From an uncultured Clostridia bacterium (GTDB lineage Bacteria > Bacillota > Clostridia > Christensenellales > CAG-138), in contig CAMVMM010000011.1 of the NCBI GenBank assembly GCA_947168565.1, forward strand, positions 1 through 64,000: a DNA stretch of 64,000 nucleotides, in the 5' to 3' direction. A program made the position numbers and the translations under genes. This document shows, piece after piece, positions 10,718 to 20,624 of this stretch. Each line of letters begins with the position of its first letter. Positions within the stretch are counted from its first letter, which is position 1. The notes below the pieces were generated by a model that saw only the letters and a program-made list of their open reading frames with translations, searched no databases and was not told the DNA's origin.

Positions 10718-12793
10718 ATGCCGAGAACCACATCGCTTGAGATGACCCGCAATATCGGGATAATGGCTCATATCGACGCCGGAAAGACCACGACCACCGA
10801 GCGGATCCTTTTCTACACAGGAAAGATCCACCGCATGGGCGAGGTGCATGAGGGCGCCGCCGTTATGGATTTTATGGAGCTTGAGCGCGAGCGCGGCATC
10901 ACCATCGCCTCCGCCGCTACCACCACCTACTGGCGGGAGCACCGCATCAATATCATCGACACGCCCGGACACGTCGATTTCACCGTTGAGGTGGAAAGAA
11001 GCCTGCGCGTGCTCGATGGCGCCGTGGCGGTGTTCTGCGCAAAGGGCGGCGTGGAATCGCAGAGCGAAACGGTTTGGCACCAGGCGGAAAGATACAGCGT
11101 CCCCAGGATCGCTTACGTCAATAAGATGGACATCGTCGGGGCGGATTTTCTGAACGTCATCCAAATGATGCGCGAGCGCCTTGGAGCCAATCCCGTTGCG
11201 ATACAGCTTCCCATCGGAGCGGAGGCGGATTTTCGCGGCATAATCGATCTTGTGAATATGCGCGCGGAGGTCTACTACGACGAGGAAGGCACCGATATCC
11301 GCTTTGAGAGCATCCCCGAGAATATGCTCGATTTGGCGGAGGAGTATCGCAGCGCGCTGATAGAGGCCGTTTCCGATGAGAGCGACGAGCTTATGGAGCT
11401 CTACCTCGGCGGCGAGCAGATCCCTGCGGAGCTGTTGACCCGCTGCATCAGAAGCGCCACCGTTGCAAACCGCGCCGTGCCCGTCTGCTGCGGCTCAAGC
11501 TACCGCAACAAGGGCGTGCAGCCCCTTCTGGACGCGATCGTCGATTACCTGCCCAGCCCCCTGGATATTCCGCCCATCGAGGCGATAGGAAAGGGAGGAA
11601 AGGGCAGCGTTGAGGTCAAGGCGGATGATTCCGCCCCCTTCGCGGCGCTCTGCTTCAAGATAGTTTCCGATCCCTTCGTGGGCCGTCTCGCCTTCTGCCG
11701 CGTTTACAGCGGCACTCTCAAGGTCGGCACCGCCGTGTTCAACAGCAGCCGGGGCAAGCGCGAGCGCGTTTCTAAGCTTCTTTTGATGCACGCAAACAGC
11801 CGCACCGAGGTGGACGAGGTCTATTCGGGCGACATAGTCGCCATGGTCGGCCTCAAGGAAACCGTCACGGGCGAAACGCTTTGCAGCGAGGGCAGGCAGC
11901 TTCTTATGGAATCCATGGATTTTCCGGATCCCGTGATCCGCATAGCCATCGAATCCAAAACGAAGCAGGGTCAGGAAAAGCTTGATGAATCGCTCCGAAA
12001 GCTCGGCGAGGAGGACCCCACCTTCCGCACCTATTCCGATACGGAAACGGGGCAGACCATCATCGCCGGAATGGGCGAACTGCACCTTGATATAATCGTA
12101 GACAGGCTCATCCGCGAGTTCAAGTGCGAATGCCGCGTCGGCAAGCCCTCGGTCGCTTACCGTGAGTGCATCAAATCACCCGTGAGGGCTGAGGGAGTGT
12201 GCGAACGCGTTGCCGCGGGCAAGAATATCTACGGCCGCTGCGTGTTCGAGTTCGCGCCCGGAGAGCCCGGAAGCGGTATTAAGCTTGAAAACCGCGTTTC
12301 CACCGCGGTTCTGCCGGAGGAATTCGCGCAGGCCGCGCTTGAGGGCGTTATGGATGCGTCAAGAAGCGGCGGTCTGGGCGGCTACGAGTGCATAGATTTT
12401 TCCGCGGCGCTCGTGGGCGGCGACGTGAGGGAGCTGGAATCCGCGCCCCTTGCGTATAAGATCGCCGGAAGCTTCGCCTTCCGCCAGGCGTTCACAAAGG
12501 ATAATTCGCTCCTGCTCGAGCCCTTCATGAAGTGCGATATCATCGTGCCGGACGAGAACATGGGCGACATTATGGGCACCGTAATCGCCCGCCACGGGCA
12601 GGTGCTCGGAAGCGACCCGCGTAACGGCGGCAGGACCTGCATCCAGGCCATGTGCCCGCTTCGTGAGATGTTCGGCTACGTGAACGACCTGCGCGCCAAA
12701 ACGCAGGGCAGGGGCAGCTTCTCCATGCAGTTTGACCACTACCAGGAGGTTCCCGCGAACCTTGTGGACAAGATTCTCGGAATTATATATTGA
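10718..12793 (+). CDS. fusA: Translation elongation factor G
   Basis: Ribosomal translocase GTPase, 691 residues. G1 is AHIDAGKT (17-24), G3 DTPGHVDF (81-88) and G4 NKMD (135-138). The switch segment [14 protein letters not shown] is present. Domains II-V end in the usual [15 protein letters not shown]. It lies 102 nt after rpsG with an AAAGGAGG ribosome site. Some conserved positions deviate from common EF-G sequences (for example NKMDI where many have NKMDR). Its place in the str operon makes it the main EF-G and not a paralogue. Confidence 0.97.
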   Translation: MPRTTSLEMTRNIGIMAHIDAGKTTTTERILFYTGKIHRMGEVHEGAAVMDFMELERERGITIASAATTTYWREHRINIIDTPGHVDFTVEVERSLRVLDGAVAVFCAKGGVESQSETVWHQAERYSVPRIAYVNKMDIVGADFLNVIQMMRERLGANPVAIQLPIGAEADFRGIIDLVNMRAEVYYDEEGTDIRFESIPENMLDLAEEYRSALIEAVSDESDELMELYLGGEQIPAELLTRCIRSATVANRAVPVCCGSSYRNKGVQPLLDAIVDYLPSPLDIPPIEAIGKGGKGSVEVKADDSAPFAALCFKIVSDPFVGRLAFCRVYSGTLKVGTAVFNSSRGKRERVSKLLLMHANSRTEVDEVYSGDIVAMVGLKETVTGETLCSEGRQLLMESMDFPDPVIRIAIESKTKQGQEKLDESLRKLGEEDPTFRTYSDTETGQTIIAGMGELHLDIIVDRLIREFKCECRVGKPSVAYRECIKSPVRAEGVCERVAAGKNIYGRCVFEFAPGEPGSGIKLENRVSTAVLPEEFAQAALEGVMDASRSGGLGGYECIDFSAALVGGDVRELESAPLAYKIAGSFAFRQAFTKDNSLLLEPFMKCDIIVPDENMGDIMGTVIARHGQVLGSDPRNGGRTCIQAMCPLREMFGYVNDLRAKTQGRGSFSMQFDHYQEVPANLVDKILGIIY

Positions 12794-12798
12794 TATTC

Positions 12799-12833
12799 GC
12801 CGTTTTTATACTGCTTTTAAGGAAAAAAACGGC
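12799..12833. terminator. Hairpin between fusA and tuf
   Basis: GCCGTTTTT (12799-12807) pairs with AAAAACGGC (12825-12833). No long T-run follows on the plus strand, so it may only weaken read-through or protect the fusA 3' end. Confidence 0.4.
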
Positions 12834-12853
12834 ATTTAAGCCCCATTTCGGGA

Positions 12854-12882
12854 TTGAAAAAACATTTCGTTTGGGGTATAAT
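12854..12882 (+). promoter_or_regulatory. Internal tuf promoter
   Basis: TTGAAA (12854-12859), 17-bp spacer, TATAAT (12877-12882). It would allow EF-Tu to be made in excess of EF-G. Confidence 0.85.
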
Positions 12883-12929
12883 ACCAAAGTCTAAATAAAA
12901 AACTCATTATCCATTAGGAGGATTTCACA

Positions 12930-14138
12930 ATGGCAAAGCAGAAGTTCGAAAGAACTAAACCCCATGTAAACATCGGCACCATCGGTCACGTTGACCATGG
13001 CAAGACCACCCTCACCGCCGCCATCACCATGGCTCTTTCCCAGTCCGGCCAGGCTGCGGCTATGCGCTACGACGAGATCGACAAGGCGCCCGAAGAGAAG
13101 GCTCGTGGTATAACCATCAACACCGCGCACGTTGAGTATGAGACCGCTACCCGCCACTATGCTCATGTTGACTGCCCCGGCCATGCCGACTACGTTAAGA
13201 ACATGATCACCGGCGCTGCTCAGATGGACGGCGCTATCCTCGTTGTTTCCGCGGCTGACGGCCCCATGCCCCAGACCCGTGAGCACATCCTTCTTGCCCG
13301 TCAGGTCGGCGTTCCCTACATCGTTGTTTTCATGAACAAGGTCGATCAGGTCGACGACGAGGAGCTGCTTGAGCTCGTTGAGATGGAGATCCGTGAGCTG
13401 CTCTCCAGCTACGATTTCCCCGGCGACGATATCCCGATCATAAAGGGCTCCGCTCTTCGCGCTCTTGAGGCGCTCACCGCCGGCAAGATCGCCAAGGAAA
13501 CCCCCGAGTGCCAGTGCATCTTCGAGCTTATGGACGCTGTGGACAGCTACATCCCCGAGCCCGAGCGCGCTTCCGATAAGCCCTTCCTTATGCCCGTTGA
13601 GGACGTGTTCACCATCACCGGCCGCGGCACCGTTGCCACCGGCCGCGTTGAGCGCGGTATCGTTAAGGTAAACGACCCCGTTCAGATCGTTGGTCTCCGC
13701 GAAACCAAGCAGACCGTTGTTACCGGCGTTGAAATGTTCCGCAAGCTCCTCGATCAGGCTATTGCGGGCGACAACATCGGCGCTCTGCTCCGCGGTATCC
13801 AGAGGACCGAGGTCGAGCGCGGCCAGGTTCTTGCCAAGCCCGGCTCCATCCATCCCCACACCCACTTCAATTCCGAGGTTTACGTTCTGACCAAGGAAGA
13901 GGGCGGCCGTCATACCCCCTTCTTCTCCGGCTATCGTCCCCAGTTCTATTTCAGGACCACCGACGTTACCGGCGTCATCAAGCTCCCCGAGGGTGTTGAA
14001 ATGGTTATGCCCGGCGACAACATCCGCATGGAGATCGAGCTCATCACCCCCATCGCTATGGACGAGGGTCTCCGCTTCGCTATCCGCGAGGGCGGCCGCA
14101 CCGTTGCTTCCGGCGTTGTCACCAGCATTATCGAGTAA
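12930..14138 (+). CDS. tuf: Translation elongation factor Tu
   Basis: EF-Tu, 402 residues, carries aminoacyl-tRNA to the ribosomal A site. G1 is GHVDHGKT (19-26), G3 DCPGHADY (80-87) and G4 NKVD (135-138). The effector region [17 protein letters not shown] is intact. Domains II and III show [13 protein letters not shown] and the C-terminal [15 protein letters not shown] strong TTAGGAGG ribosome site precedes the ATG. It is the last gene of the str operon and also has its own promoter. Confidence 0.99.
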   Translation: MAKQKFERTKPHVNIGTIGHVDHGKTTLTAAITMALSQSGQAAAMRYDEIDKAPEEKARGITINTAHVEYETATRHYAHVDCPGHADYVKNMITGAAQMDGAILVVSAADGPMPQTREHILLARQVGVPYIVVFMNKVDQVDDEELLELVEMEIRELLSSYDFPGDDIPIIKGSALRALEALTAGKIAKETPECQCIFELMDAVDSYIPEPERASDKPFLMPVEDVFTITGRGTVATGRVERGIVKVNDPVQIVGLRETKQTVVTGVEMFRKLLDQAIAGDNIGALLRGIQRTEVERGQVLAKPGSIHPHTHFNSEVYVLTKEEGGRHTPFFSGYRPQFYFRTTDVTGVIKLPEGVEMVMPGDNIRMEIELITPIAMDEGLRFAIREGGRTVASGVVTSIIE

Positions 14139-14164
14139 TCTCCGATCAACCGAATATAGCTGAT

Positions 14165-14198
14165 AAAGGAGCCTTCCCGAACGGGGAGGCTCCTTTTG
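14165..14198 (+). terminator. tuf terminator, copy 1 of a repeated hairpin
   Basis: AAAGGAGCCTTCCC, loop GAAC, GGGGAGGCTCCTTTT. A near-identical hairpin recurs at 14927-14960 after the next gene. Confidence 0.9.
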
Positions 14199-14339
14199 CG
14201 CATTCGGACCACAGCTATACTTCAAAGGAACCTCAAAATATATGGATTGCAAAAGCCATAAAGCTTTGGCTTAATAGGCGTTAAAAAACAGAATTGTAAA
14301 TTGTATACCGAATATATCCAAAAGAGCGCACGGAAACAC

Positions 14340-14368
14340 TTGACGAGCATACCCGGAAAAGGTATACT
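14340..14368 (+). promoter_or_regulatory. Promoter of the orphan exported protein
   Basis: TTGACG (14340-14345), 17-bp spacer, TATACT (14363-14368). Confidence 0.8.
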
Positions 14369-14400
14369 AAAAACACCAAATTAAGAAAGGATGGCGATGT

Positions 14401-14859
14401 ATGAAAAAAAGGATTATTACAATAGTGGCGGGTGTGCTTGCGCTTACCGCGCTTGTGTGCGCCCTGGTTATTTTGCCTAAAGAGCGCGGAACTGCGCGTG
14501 CTGAATCACAGGCAAAAAGTGCGGAAGCCGTTGAACTGAAAAGCGGGTATTATTATGGAAAATCCATCGATCAGGGGCAGAAGAGCCTGGTGATAGATAC
14601 GGTTCAGAAGAGATACGTTCTGCACTTCACTCAATGTTTCGATTCGTTCATTTACTCCGGGTTCTACACCGTGGAGGGCGACAGGCTCAAGGCGGGCTCA
14701 TGCACGTTCAAAATAGAGAGCGATGGCACACTTGTGCTCCTTGGGGATGAATCGCGGTATTTTGAAAGGAAACCCTCGCCCTTCTATGCGGATTTTGAGG
14801 ATGGAACCGTGTTCACATTCGGCGAAGAATTACCCGCAGGCATTAGCTTTGGCTTCTGA
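14401..14859 (+). CDS. Exported or membrane-anchored hypothetical protein
   Basis: 152 residues. It starts MKKRIITIVAGVLALTALVC, an uncleaved or late-cleaved signal anchor (about 5-24). The rest is a soluble outer domain rich in Tyr/Phe and beta-prone segments (GYYYGKSIDQGQKSLVI, FIYSGFYTVEGDRL). No family recognised. It has its own promoter and an AAAGGATGG-type ribosome site. It lies alone between the str operon and convergent rluB, bracketed by two near-identical terminator hairpins, which suggests it is an inserted accessory gene. Confidence 0.75.
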   Translation: MKKRIITIVAGVLALTALVCALVILPKERGTARAESQAKSAEAVELKSGYYYGKSIDQGQKSLVIDTVQKRYVLHFTQCFDSFIYSGFYTVEGDRLKAGSCTFKIESDGTLVLLGDESRYFERKPSPFYADFEDGTVFTFGEELPAGISFGF

Positions 14860-14926
14860 AAACGAGCTGCGCATAGCGTAAATCGTGCAGAATTGCATTT
14901 GATTGAATGTTTTGCCTTTGAAACCG

Positions 14927-14960
14927 AAAAGGAGCCTTCCGAACGGGAGGCTCCTTTTGT
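14927..14960. terminator. Bidirectional terminator, copy 2 of the repeated hairpin
   Basis: AAAAGGAGCCTTCC, loop GAAC, GGGAGGCTCCTTTT. It differs from the tuf terminator only by one shorter stem pair and flanking bases. It serves both the orphan gene and convergent rluB. Confidence 0.85.
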
Positions 14961-14999
14961 CAAAGCAAAAACCGATAATCAATAGAAAAAATGAAGCGA

Positions 15000-15701
15000 T
15001 TATTTTATCAGCCTGTCCAACTCTTCCTCGCTCACAAAGCGCCATTCGCCGCTCTTCAGGCTTCCAAGCTCAAGGCCGCCTATCGCAACTCTTTGAAGCC
15101 GCAGCGTTTCATGCCCCACGGCGGCAAGCATTCTGCGCACCTGGCGGTTCTTGCCCTCATGGATTGTAAGCAGAAGCTCGGTCTTTTCATCCGGCCTTTC
15201 TCGTATTATGCGCAGCTCGGCGGGGCTTGTCATGCCGTCCTCAAGCAGTACGCCGTTTCGGAGCTTACGCTTGTCCTCCGGCGTGAGGTGGCCGGTGCAA
15301 AGCACGCGGTAGGTCTTTTTAGCGCCGTAGCGCGGGTGCATAAGGCGGTTCGCCGTTTCGCCGTCGTTGGTAACGAGAATAAGCCCCTCGGAATCGTAGT
15401 CCAGCCTGCCCACGGTGTAAAGGCGGTAGGGGAGCGAGGTGAAATAATCCGTCACCTTCACCCTATCCTCATCCTCGGCATTGGAGCAGATAACGTTCCT
15501 GGGCTTGTTGAAAACGATTATCACCTTTTCCTCTGCGGGGGAAACGCGCCTGCCGTCGAGCAGCACCTCATCCCCCTCCTGCACGGTGCAGCCCAAAGCG
15601 GCGATGCTGCCGTTCACCGAAACGCGCCCCGCCGCTATAAGCTCCTCACATTTTCTGCGGGAGGCTATCCCCGCGTCCGCCAAATACTTTTGAAGCCGCA
15701 T
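15000..15701 (-). CDS. rluB: Ribosomal large subunit pseudouridine synthase, RluB/RsuA family
   Basis: 233 residues; converts a uridine of ribosomal RNA to pseudouridine. An S4 RNA-binding domain covers about 1-60 (RLQKYLADAGIASRRKCEELI, G-RVSVNG). The catalytic motif GRLDYDSEGL starts at residue 98, with Asp101 the expected nucleophile. The late EGKNRQVRRMLAAVGHE motif is typical of the RsuA/RluB group. It is the last gene of the leftward run DUF2953-ytfJ-dacF-rluB, an order common in Clostridia. Exact target uridine is inferred, not shown. Confidence 0.92.
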   Translation of the reverse strand: MRLQKYLADAGIASRRKCEELIAAGRVSVNGSIAALGCTVQEGDEVLLDGRRVSPAEEKVIIVFNKPRNVICSNAEDEDRVKVTDYFTSLPYRLYTVGRLDYDSEGLILVTNDGETANRLMHPRYGAKKTYRVLCTGHLTPEDKRKLRNGVLLEDGMTSPAELRIIRERPDEKTELLLTIHEGKNRQVRRMLAAVGHETLRLQRVAIGGLELGSLKSGEWRFVSEEELDRLIK

Positions 15702-15730
15702 ATTACATTATCTCGTTTGATTTTTATAAC

Positions 15731-16990
15731 TCACCCTCGTGAAAAAAGGCTCACCAAATACTGAAAATAAAAGCTGAAGCTGCGAAACGCCACGCTGCTT
15801 TTTGCAAGCAGCTCCGTTTTTCCAACGGGGCAGCCGCCTATCAGCAGCTCGCATTCGCCGATGCGCTCGCCCTCAAGCACGGGCGCGATCGGGGTTTGCG
15901 GCAGGGAAACGTTCACGTCCACGCTCAGCTCCGCGCCCTTTTTGAGCGGAATGCTTATATCGTCCTTCGCGGTGAGCGCAAGCACGCTTTGAACGCCGTT
16001 TTCCACCGTGCAGCGGGAAAGCTCCGTGCCGGCAGTCACAGCCTTCACCATTTCGTAATTATCAAAGCCGAAATCAAGCATCTCCGCCGCCACCTCAAAC
16101 ATGGGGCGGCAGTTCAGCACGCAGCCCACAAGCAGCATGCCGTTTCTTTCGGCGGCAAACACCAGGCAGCGGCCGGATTTGCTTGTGTACCCCGTTTTAA
16201 CGCCGATGCAGCCCTCGTAATCCCACAGCATCGTGTTTTTATTTTTAACGTAGATCTTGCGCTGATCGGTTTGAATGGTATAATACTGCGTTGAAACTAT
16301 TCTGCGAAAATCCGGATTCTCAAGCGCCTTCGCCGCTATCACGCAAAGATCGTATGCGGAGGAGTAATGCCCCTCGCGGTCCAGCCCGTTTGGCGAAACG
16401 AAATTGGAGTTTTCAAGCCCCATAAGCCTTGCGCGCTCGTTCATTATGTCCGCAAAGCCCTCTATGGAGCCGCCTATGTGTATGGCGAGCGCGGCCGCCG
16501 CGTCGTTTCCGGAGCGGAGCATAAGCCCGTATAAAAGATCGCGCACGGTCAGCTTTTCGCCCTCGCGCACATATAGGCAGGAGCCGCCGACGCCCACCGC
16601 CTCCTTTGCCACGGAAACCACCTCGTCCATTGAGCAGCGCTCAAGCGTGATAAGCGCCGTTATCACCTTGGTGGTGCTTGCCATGGGCAGGCGCAGGGTC
16701 TGATCCTTCGCAAGCAGCATCTGCAGGCTGGAGGCCTCTATCAGCGCGGCGGACGCGGCGCTTTCCATGCAGTCGATGCGTCCGGCAAAAATATCGCTCC
16801 GCTGAATGGGCAGCTCAGTCTGCACCACCTCCGCCGGCTTGAAGGGGCGGTGCTTTTTTTGATCCTTTACGGGCAAAGCTCTTGATGCGGCGAACGAGGA
16901 GGAGCAGGTAAAAAAAAGCAAAAACGCAAGCGTGATGGCGACCGCGCGCAGCGCGAGCCTGCCGCTTTTATTATTCACAGCAGCTTTCAT
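15731..16990 (-). CDS. dacF: D-alanyl-D-alanine carboxypeptidase (PBP5/DacF type)
   Basis: 419 residues, S11 serine peptidase that trims the terminal D-Ala from peptidoglycan stem peptides. An N-terminal signal peptide ends near the AAS/FAA region (residue 35). Active-site motifs in order: STTK (Ser105, Lys108), SGN (160-162) and KTG (266-268). A C-terminal beta domain and a possible amphipathic membrane anchor (FYFQYLVSLFSRG) follow. I start at the ATG at 16990 behind GGAGG; a GTG lies one codon upstream. The start overlaps the ytfJ end by 20 bp, implying translational coupling. With ytfJ beside it, a sporulation role is likely. Confidence 0.93.
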   Translation of the reverse strand: MKAAVNNKSGRLALRAVAITLAFLLFFTCSSSFAASRALPVKDQKKHRPFKPAEVVQTELPIQRSDIFAGRIDCMESAASAALIEASSLQMLLAKDQTLRLPMASTTKVITALITLERCSMDEVVSVAKEAVGVGGSCLYVREGEKLTVRDLLYGLMLRSGNDAAAALAIHIGGSIEGFADIMNERARLMGLENSNFVSPNGLDREGHYSSAYDLCVIAAKALENPDFRRIVSTQYYTIQTDQRKIYVKNKNTMLWDYEGCIGVKTGYTSKSGRCLVFAAERNGMLLVGCVLNCRPMFEVAAEMLDFGFDNYEMVKAVTAGTELSRCTVENGVQSVLALTAKDDISIPLKKGAELSVDVNVSLPQTPIAPVLEGERIGECELLIGGCPVGKTELLAKSSVAFRSFSFYFQYLVSLFSRG

Positions 16991-17492
16991 CACTCTGTTC
17001 CTCCGTTTTATTTTCGCTCCTCGCGGCGGGGCTCATGCAGTAGCCGCGAAACTTACCCATGCTATTTTCGCATTTTTTTCCCGATTTGTCAAGAATTTCC
17101 GCGGCAAATCGCTCTATGCCGCGAAGCACCTGCGGCACGAGATCGGCAAGCTTATCCACCGCGCTTTCGGGCGCTGCGGGAATAACGCGCACGCTGCCCT
17201 GCTCCACGGTCAAAAAGGCAAGCGGCTTCAGGCTCATGCCCACCGTTGCCGCGCCGGTGAAGGGGTAGCGCGGGTCGGTCTTATCCGCGCCATCGCCCCC
17301 TCTGCGGCATTTTCCCGCATCGCTCTCACCGTATTCGCCGCCGCCTATCGCAAAGCCGATGCTCACGCGCGAAACGGGCAGCAGCAGCGTGCCGTCCGCT
17401 GCGGTTATAGGCTCGCCTATCACGGTGTTCACGTCCACCATGCGCTTTATGCTCTCTATGGAGCTTTCGATTATGTTTTCAATAGGGTGCAT
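16971..17492 (-). CDS. ytfJ: Sporulation protein YtfJ (GerW family)
   Basis: 173 residues. The core IENIIESSIESIKRMVDVNTVIGEPI, VSIGFAIGGGEYG and PFTGAATVGMSLKPLAFLTV is diagnostic of the GerW/YtfJ family, which in Bacillus is made in spores and needed for some germination responses. The C-terminus (after about 140) is lineage-specific and has several Cys and charged residues. AAAGGAT precedes the start. It lies between the DUF2953 gene and dacF, the standard clostridial neighbourhood. Confidence 0.93.
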   Translation of the reverse strand: MHPIENIIESSIESIKRMVDVNTVIGEPITAADGTLLLPVSRVSIGFAIGGGEYGESDAGKCRRGGDGADKTDPRYPFTGAATVGMSLKPLAFLTVEQGSVRVIPAAPESAVDKLADLVPQVLRGIERFAAEILDKSGKKCENSMGKFRGYCMSPAARSENKTEEQSDESCCE

Positions 17493-17519
17493 AATTCTTA
17501 TCCTTTCAGCTTTTTGGTT

Positions 17520-18158
17520 TCAGCCCGTTTGGGGGCAGGTATTCCTTTGCTCCGCCCTCCGCCGCCTCGCCATTTTTTCGCTCAAGGCGGCAGCGAAGCC
17601 CTCTATTAGCTTTAGCAAATTGCTTTGCGCTATTCCCGAAAATTCCGTTTCAAGCGCGTTTTTCCCAAATTGCGGCAAAAAAACCGCCTTCACCGCCGAT
17701 TTTCGCAGCTCCACCTGCAAAGCGTTCATTATCAGCGTCAGGGCGCTCGGCACCGCCGCATTCAGCTCGCCGCAGAGCATGGCGCAGCAAAAGGCGTCCT
17801 CCACGCCGATTTTCGCCCGTACCCCAAGCTTTTTTACGCAAAAGGCCTTCAGCATCGGCGCAGCGGGCAGTCTCCTTGCCCTCGGCTTTTTTGGCTTTGG
17901 CTCAAGCCTTTCGCGCCCGCCGAATGCGCGAAGCCGGTAAAGCGTGAACGCGCTTTTTAAATCAAGCGGCTGTGCAAACGCCCTTTCGGGATCGAATTCC
18001 AAGGCATAGCGGAGGCTGATCGGAATAAGCCCGAACAGCACCTTAAGCCGTATCCGCGCCGAAAAGCCGCTTTGCCGCACATCCAGCCGAAGCCGAACGG
18101 GGCAGAGCATCAGCGCCGCAAGCGACGCGAGCAAAGCCGGGATGATGAGTGCTTTCAT
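17520..18158 (-). CDS. DUF2953 membrane protein (YtfI-like)
   Basis: 212 residues. An N-terminal hydrophobic segment (MKALIIPALLASLAALMLC) is followed by a beta-strand outer region with VRLRLDVRQSGFSARIRLKVLFGLIPISLRY, the DUF2953 signature. A basic middle (KPKKPRARR) and a helical C-terminus follow. The family's biochemical role is unknown; it nearly always neighbours ytfJ in spore formers, as here (27-nt gap). First gene of the leftward operon, divergent from ruvC. Confidence 0.85.
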   Translation of the reverse strand: MKALIIPALLASLAALMLCPVRLRLDVRQSGFSARIRLKVLFGLIPISLRYALEFDPERAFAQPLDLKSAFTLYRLRAFGGRERLEPKPKKPRARRLPAAPMLKAFCVKKLGVRAKIGVEDAFCCAMLCGELNAAVPSALTLIMNALQVELRKSAVKAVFLPQFGKNALETEFSGIAQSNLLKLIEGFAAALSEKMARRRRAEQRNTCPQTG

Positions 18159-18244
18159 GCCGTTTACCGCCTTTTTAAGCGAAGCTTCTTTGGGGGGTGC
18201 GCGCCGGTTCCGGCGGCTCCCATGCGGTAGTTTGCGCCGAGCTA

Positions 18245-18282
18245 TTGAGATTTATTCAAAAAGATGGTATTATAAGTATAAT
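18245..18282 (+). promoter_or_regulatory. ruvCAB promoter
   Basis: TTGAGA (18245-18250), 17-bp spacer ending TGG, TATTAT (18268-18273). A second TATAAT lies at 18277-18282. Confidence 0.75.
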
Positions 18283-18350
18283 GAGGTATTGGCGGCAAAA
18301 AGGCGTTTTATGCGCTCCTGCCAATGAACGGAGCAAACGGAGAATCACGG

Positions 18351-18848
18351 ATGATAGTTTTGGGGATAGACCCCGGATACGCCATACTCGGCTACGGCGT
18401 TATAGAGGCAAACGGCACCAAGCTTCGCGCGATCGACTGCGGCGTTATCGAAACCAAGCCCGATATGCGCTTTCCGGAGCGGCTGGAGCGGCTTTTCACG
18501 GGCACGCGGGCGCTCATAGAGCGCTTTCGCCCCGATCATATCGCGTTTGAGGAGCTGTTTTTCTATCGAAACACCACCACGGCGCTTCAGGTTGCGGCGG
18601 CAAGGGGCGTTGCCATCCTTGCCTCGCAGCAGTCGGGGCTGCCGCTGTATGAATACACGCCCATGCAGATAAAGCTGAGCGTCACCGGCGACGGGCACGC
18701 GGATAAGCTTCAGATGCAGAGCATGGTGAAGCTGCTGCTGCGCCTTCAAAAGGTGCCGAAGCCGGACGATGCTGCGGACGCGCTCGGCGTTGCCGTGTGC
18801 CATGCGAACGCGATCGGCCCGGGTGTGGAGGAATTTCGCATAAAATAA
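18351..18848 (+). CDS. ruvC: Holliday junction endonuclease RuvC
   Basis: 165 residues; a dimeric nuclease that resolves four-way junctions. The acidic catalytic set is Asp7 (GIDPG), Glu67 (FEELFF), Asp140 and Asp143 (DDAADALGVAVCHA). I use the ATG at 18351, which gives the usual family N-terminus MIVLGIDPG and has GGAG 8 nt upstream; an in-frame ATG at 18324 would add nine unconserved residues. First gene of ruvC-ruvA-ruvB. Confidence 0.96.
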   Translation: MIVLGIDPGYAILGYGVIEANGTKLRAIDCGVIETKPDMRFPERLERLFTGTRALIERFRPDHIAFEELFFYRNTTTALQVAAARGVAILASQQSGLPLYEYTPMQIKLSVTGDGHADKLQMQSMVKLLLRLQKVPKPDDAADALGVAVCHANAIGPGVEEFRIK

Positions 18849-18896
18849 GCGAAACGGCTATTCAATGAAATAATACTTAATCGGAGAGCATAAAAA

Positions 18897-19496
18897 ATGT
18901 ATTCCCATATAAAAGGCACGGTGGAGGAGCTTGGCGCGGATCGCGCCGTGATAGACGCGCACGGCGTGGGCTACGAGCTTTTCTGCTCGCGGCAAACGCT
19001 CAAGGAGCTTGCCATCGGCAAGGCGGCGAAGCTTTTTGCGCACATGAACGTTTCGCAGGAGCAGGTGGCGCTGTACGGCTTTTATACCGATGATGAGCGC
19101 GCCATGTTCAGAAAGCTTATCGGCGTAACGCGCATCGGCCCCAAGCTGGCGCTCGCCGCGCTTTCGGTGCTGACTCCAAGCGATATTTCCATGGCGGTGC
19201 TCACCGATAATGCCGCCGCCTTCGACGGCGTGCCCGGAATGGGCAGGAAAACCGCCGCAAGGGTGATTCTGGAGCTGAAGGAGAAGGTGGACGGCGTTTC
19301 CTCGCCTTCGGGCGGCGCGAAGGGCGCGTCAAAGGCGGAGGACGGCTCCGCCGCCATGCGGCGCGAGGCGATAGAGGCGCTTGTGGCGCTGGGGTACGAC
19401 GGCGCAACGGCGGGCAGGGCGGTTGCGGAAATAGAAAACTGCGCCCGCACCGAGGATATGATAATGAAGGCGCTGAGGATGCTTTCCGCAAAATGA
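18897..19496 (+). CDS. ruvA: Holliday junction DNA helicase subunit RuvA
   Basis: 199 residues; a tetramer that binds the junction and directs RuvB. The N-terminal OB domain (MYSHIKGTVEELG, VDAHGVGYELF) is followed by two helix-hairpin-helix motifs (LIGVTRIGPKLALAAL and FDGVPGMGRKTAARVILELK). The C-terminal domain III (REAIEALVALGYD) contacts RuvB. It is 48 nt after ruvC with a GGAGAG ribosome site. Confidence 0.97.
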   Translation: MYSHIKGTVEELGADRAVIDAHGVGYELFCSRQTLKELAIGKAAKLFAHMNVSQEQVALYGFYTDDERAMFRKLIGVTRIGPKLALAALSVLTPSDISMAVLTDNAAAFDGVPGMGRKTAARVILELKEKVDGVSSPSGGAKGASKAEDGSAAMRREAIEALVALGYDGATAGRAVAEIENCARTEDMIMKALRMLSAK

Positions 19497-19570
19497 TTCG
19501 GCTTTAGAAAAGCTGCCTGCCGTATCCGTGCAAAGATAAGTAAAAAATAAAAAATAATTGCTGAAACAAA

Positions 19571-20599
19571 ATGAATGACGACAGACTGATAACTTCATCC
19601 CTTCTGACGGAGGACGAAACCACGGAATACAGCCTGCGCCCGCGCTTTCTTTCCGAATACATCGGCCAGGGCAGCGTGAAGGAGCACATGCAGGTTTATA
19701 TAAACGCCGCCAAAATGCGCGGCGAGGCGCTGGATCACGCGCTTTTATACGGCCCGCCGGGGCTGGGCAAAACCACGCTTGCCGCGATAATCGCAAACGA
19801 GATGGGCGGCAATCTGCGCATCACGAGCGGCCCCGCCATAACCCACGCGGGCGATCTTGCGGCGCTGCTTTCCAATTTAAACGAGGGGGACGTGCTTTTT
19901 ATAGACGAGATCCACCGCCTGAACGCGAACGTGGAGGAGATACTCTACCCCGCGATGGAGGATTTTGCCTACGATATCATAATCGGCAAGGGCCCCTCGG
20001 CGCGTTCGCTGCGGCTGGAGCTGCCCAAATTCACGCTCGTTGGCGCCACCACGCGAATGGGGCTTTTGACAGGGCCCCTGCGCGATCGCTTCGGCATAAA
20101 GGAGCAGCTTGAATTATACACTCCGGAGGATCTGAAGGAGATAGTCGTGCGCAGCGCAGGCATACTTAGTATAGAGATCACCACGGACGGTGCGCTGGAG
20201 ATCGCCTCGCGCTCAAGGGGAACGCCGCGAATTGCAAACAGGCTGCTTCGCAGGGTGCGCGATTTTGCGCAGGTGCGCGCGGATGGCAGAATAGATACCG
20301 AAACCGCGATGGCGGCGCTTGAAATGCTGCGCATAGACGAGCTGGGGCTGGACGCGGTGGACAGGCGGATGCTTGAGGCAATGATAGTGAAATTCCTCGG
20401 CAGACCCGTGGGCCTTGATACCATCGCCGCCGCCACGGGGGAGGACGCCTCCACCATAGAGGACGTGTACGAACCGTATCTGCTGCGCCTCGGCTTTATT
20501 GCCAGAACGCCCAGGGGCAGGGTGCCGCTGCCGAGCGCGTATGAGCATCTTGGAATAGACTTGCCGAGCGGCGCGGGAATGCAGACCTCGTTTCTGTGA
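19571..20599 (+). CDS. ruvB: Holliday junction branch migration ATPase RuvB
   Basis: 342 residues, AAA+ motor that pulls DNA through the RuvA-junction complex. Walker A is GPPGLGKTT (61-69) and Walker B LFIDEIHR (109-116). Sensor residues ([18 protein letters not shown]) and the winged-helix C-terminus ending in P-RGR are present. The start has no strong Shine-Dalgarno sequence, only an A-rich stretch, so translation may be modest. Confidence 0.97.
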   Translation: MNDDRLITSSLLTEDETTEYSLRPRFLSEYIGQGSVKEHMQVYINAAKMRGEALDHALLYGPPGLGKTTLAAIIANEMGGNLRITSGPAITHAGDLAALLSNLNEGDVLFIDEIHRLNANVEEILYPAMEDFAYDIIIGKGPSARSLRLELPKFTLVGATTRMGLLTGPLRDRFGIKEQLELYTPEDLKEIVVRSAGILSIEITTDGALEIASRSRGTPRIANRLLRRVRDFAQVRADGRIDTETAMAALEMLRIDELGLDAVDRRMLEAMIVKFLGRPVGLDTIAAATGEDASTIEDVYEPYLLRLGFIARTPRGRVPLPSAYEHLGIDLPSGAGMQTSFL

Positions 20600-20624
20600 T
20601 ATTTGCTGAATAACAGGGGGAAAT

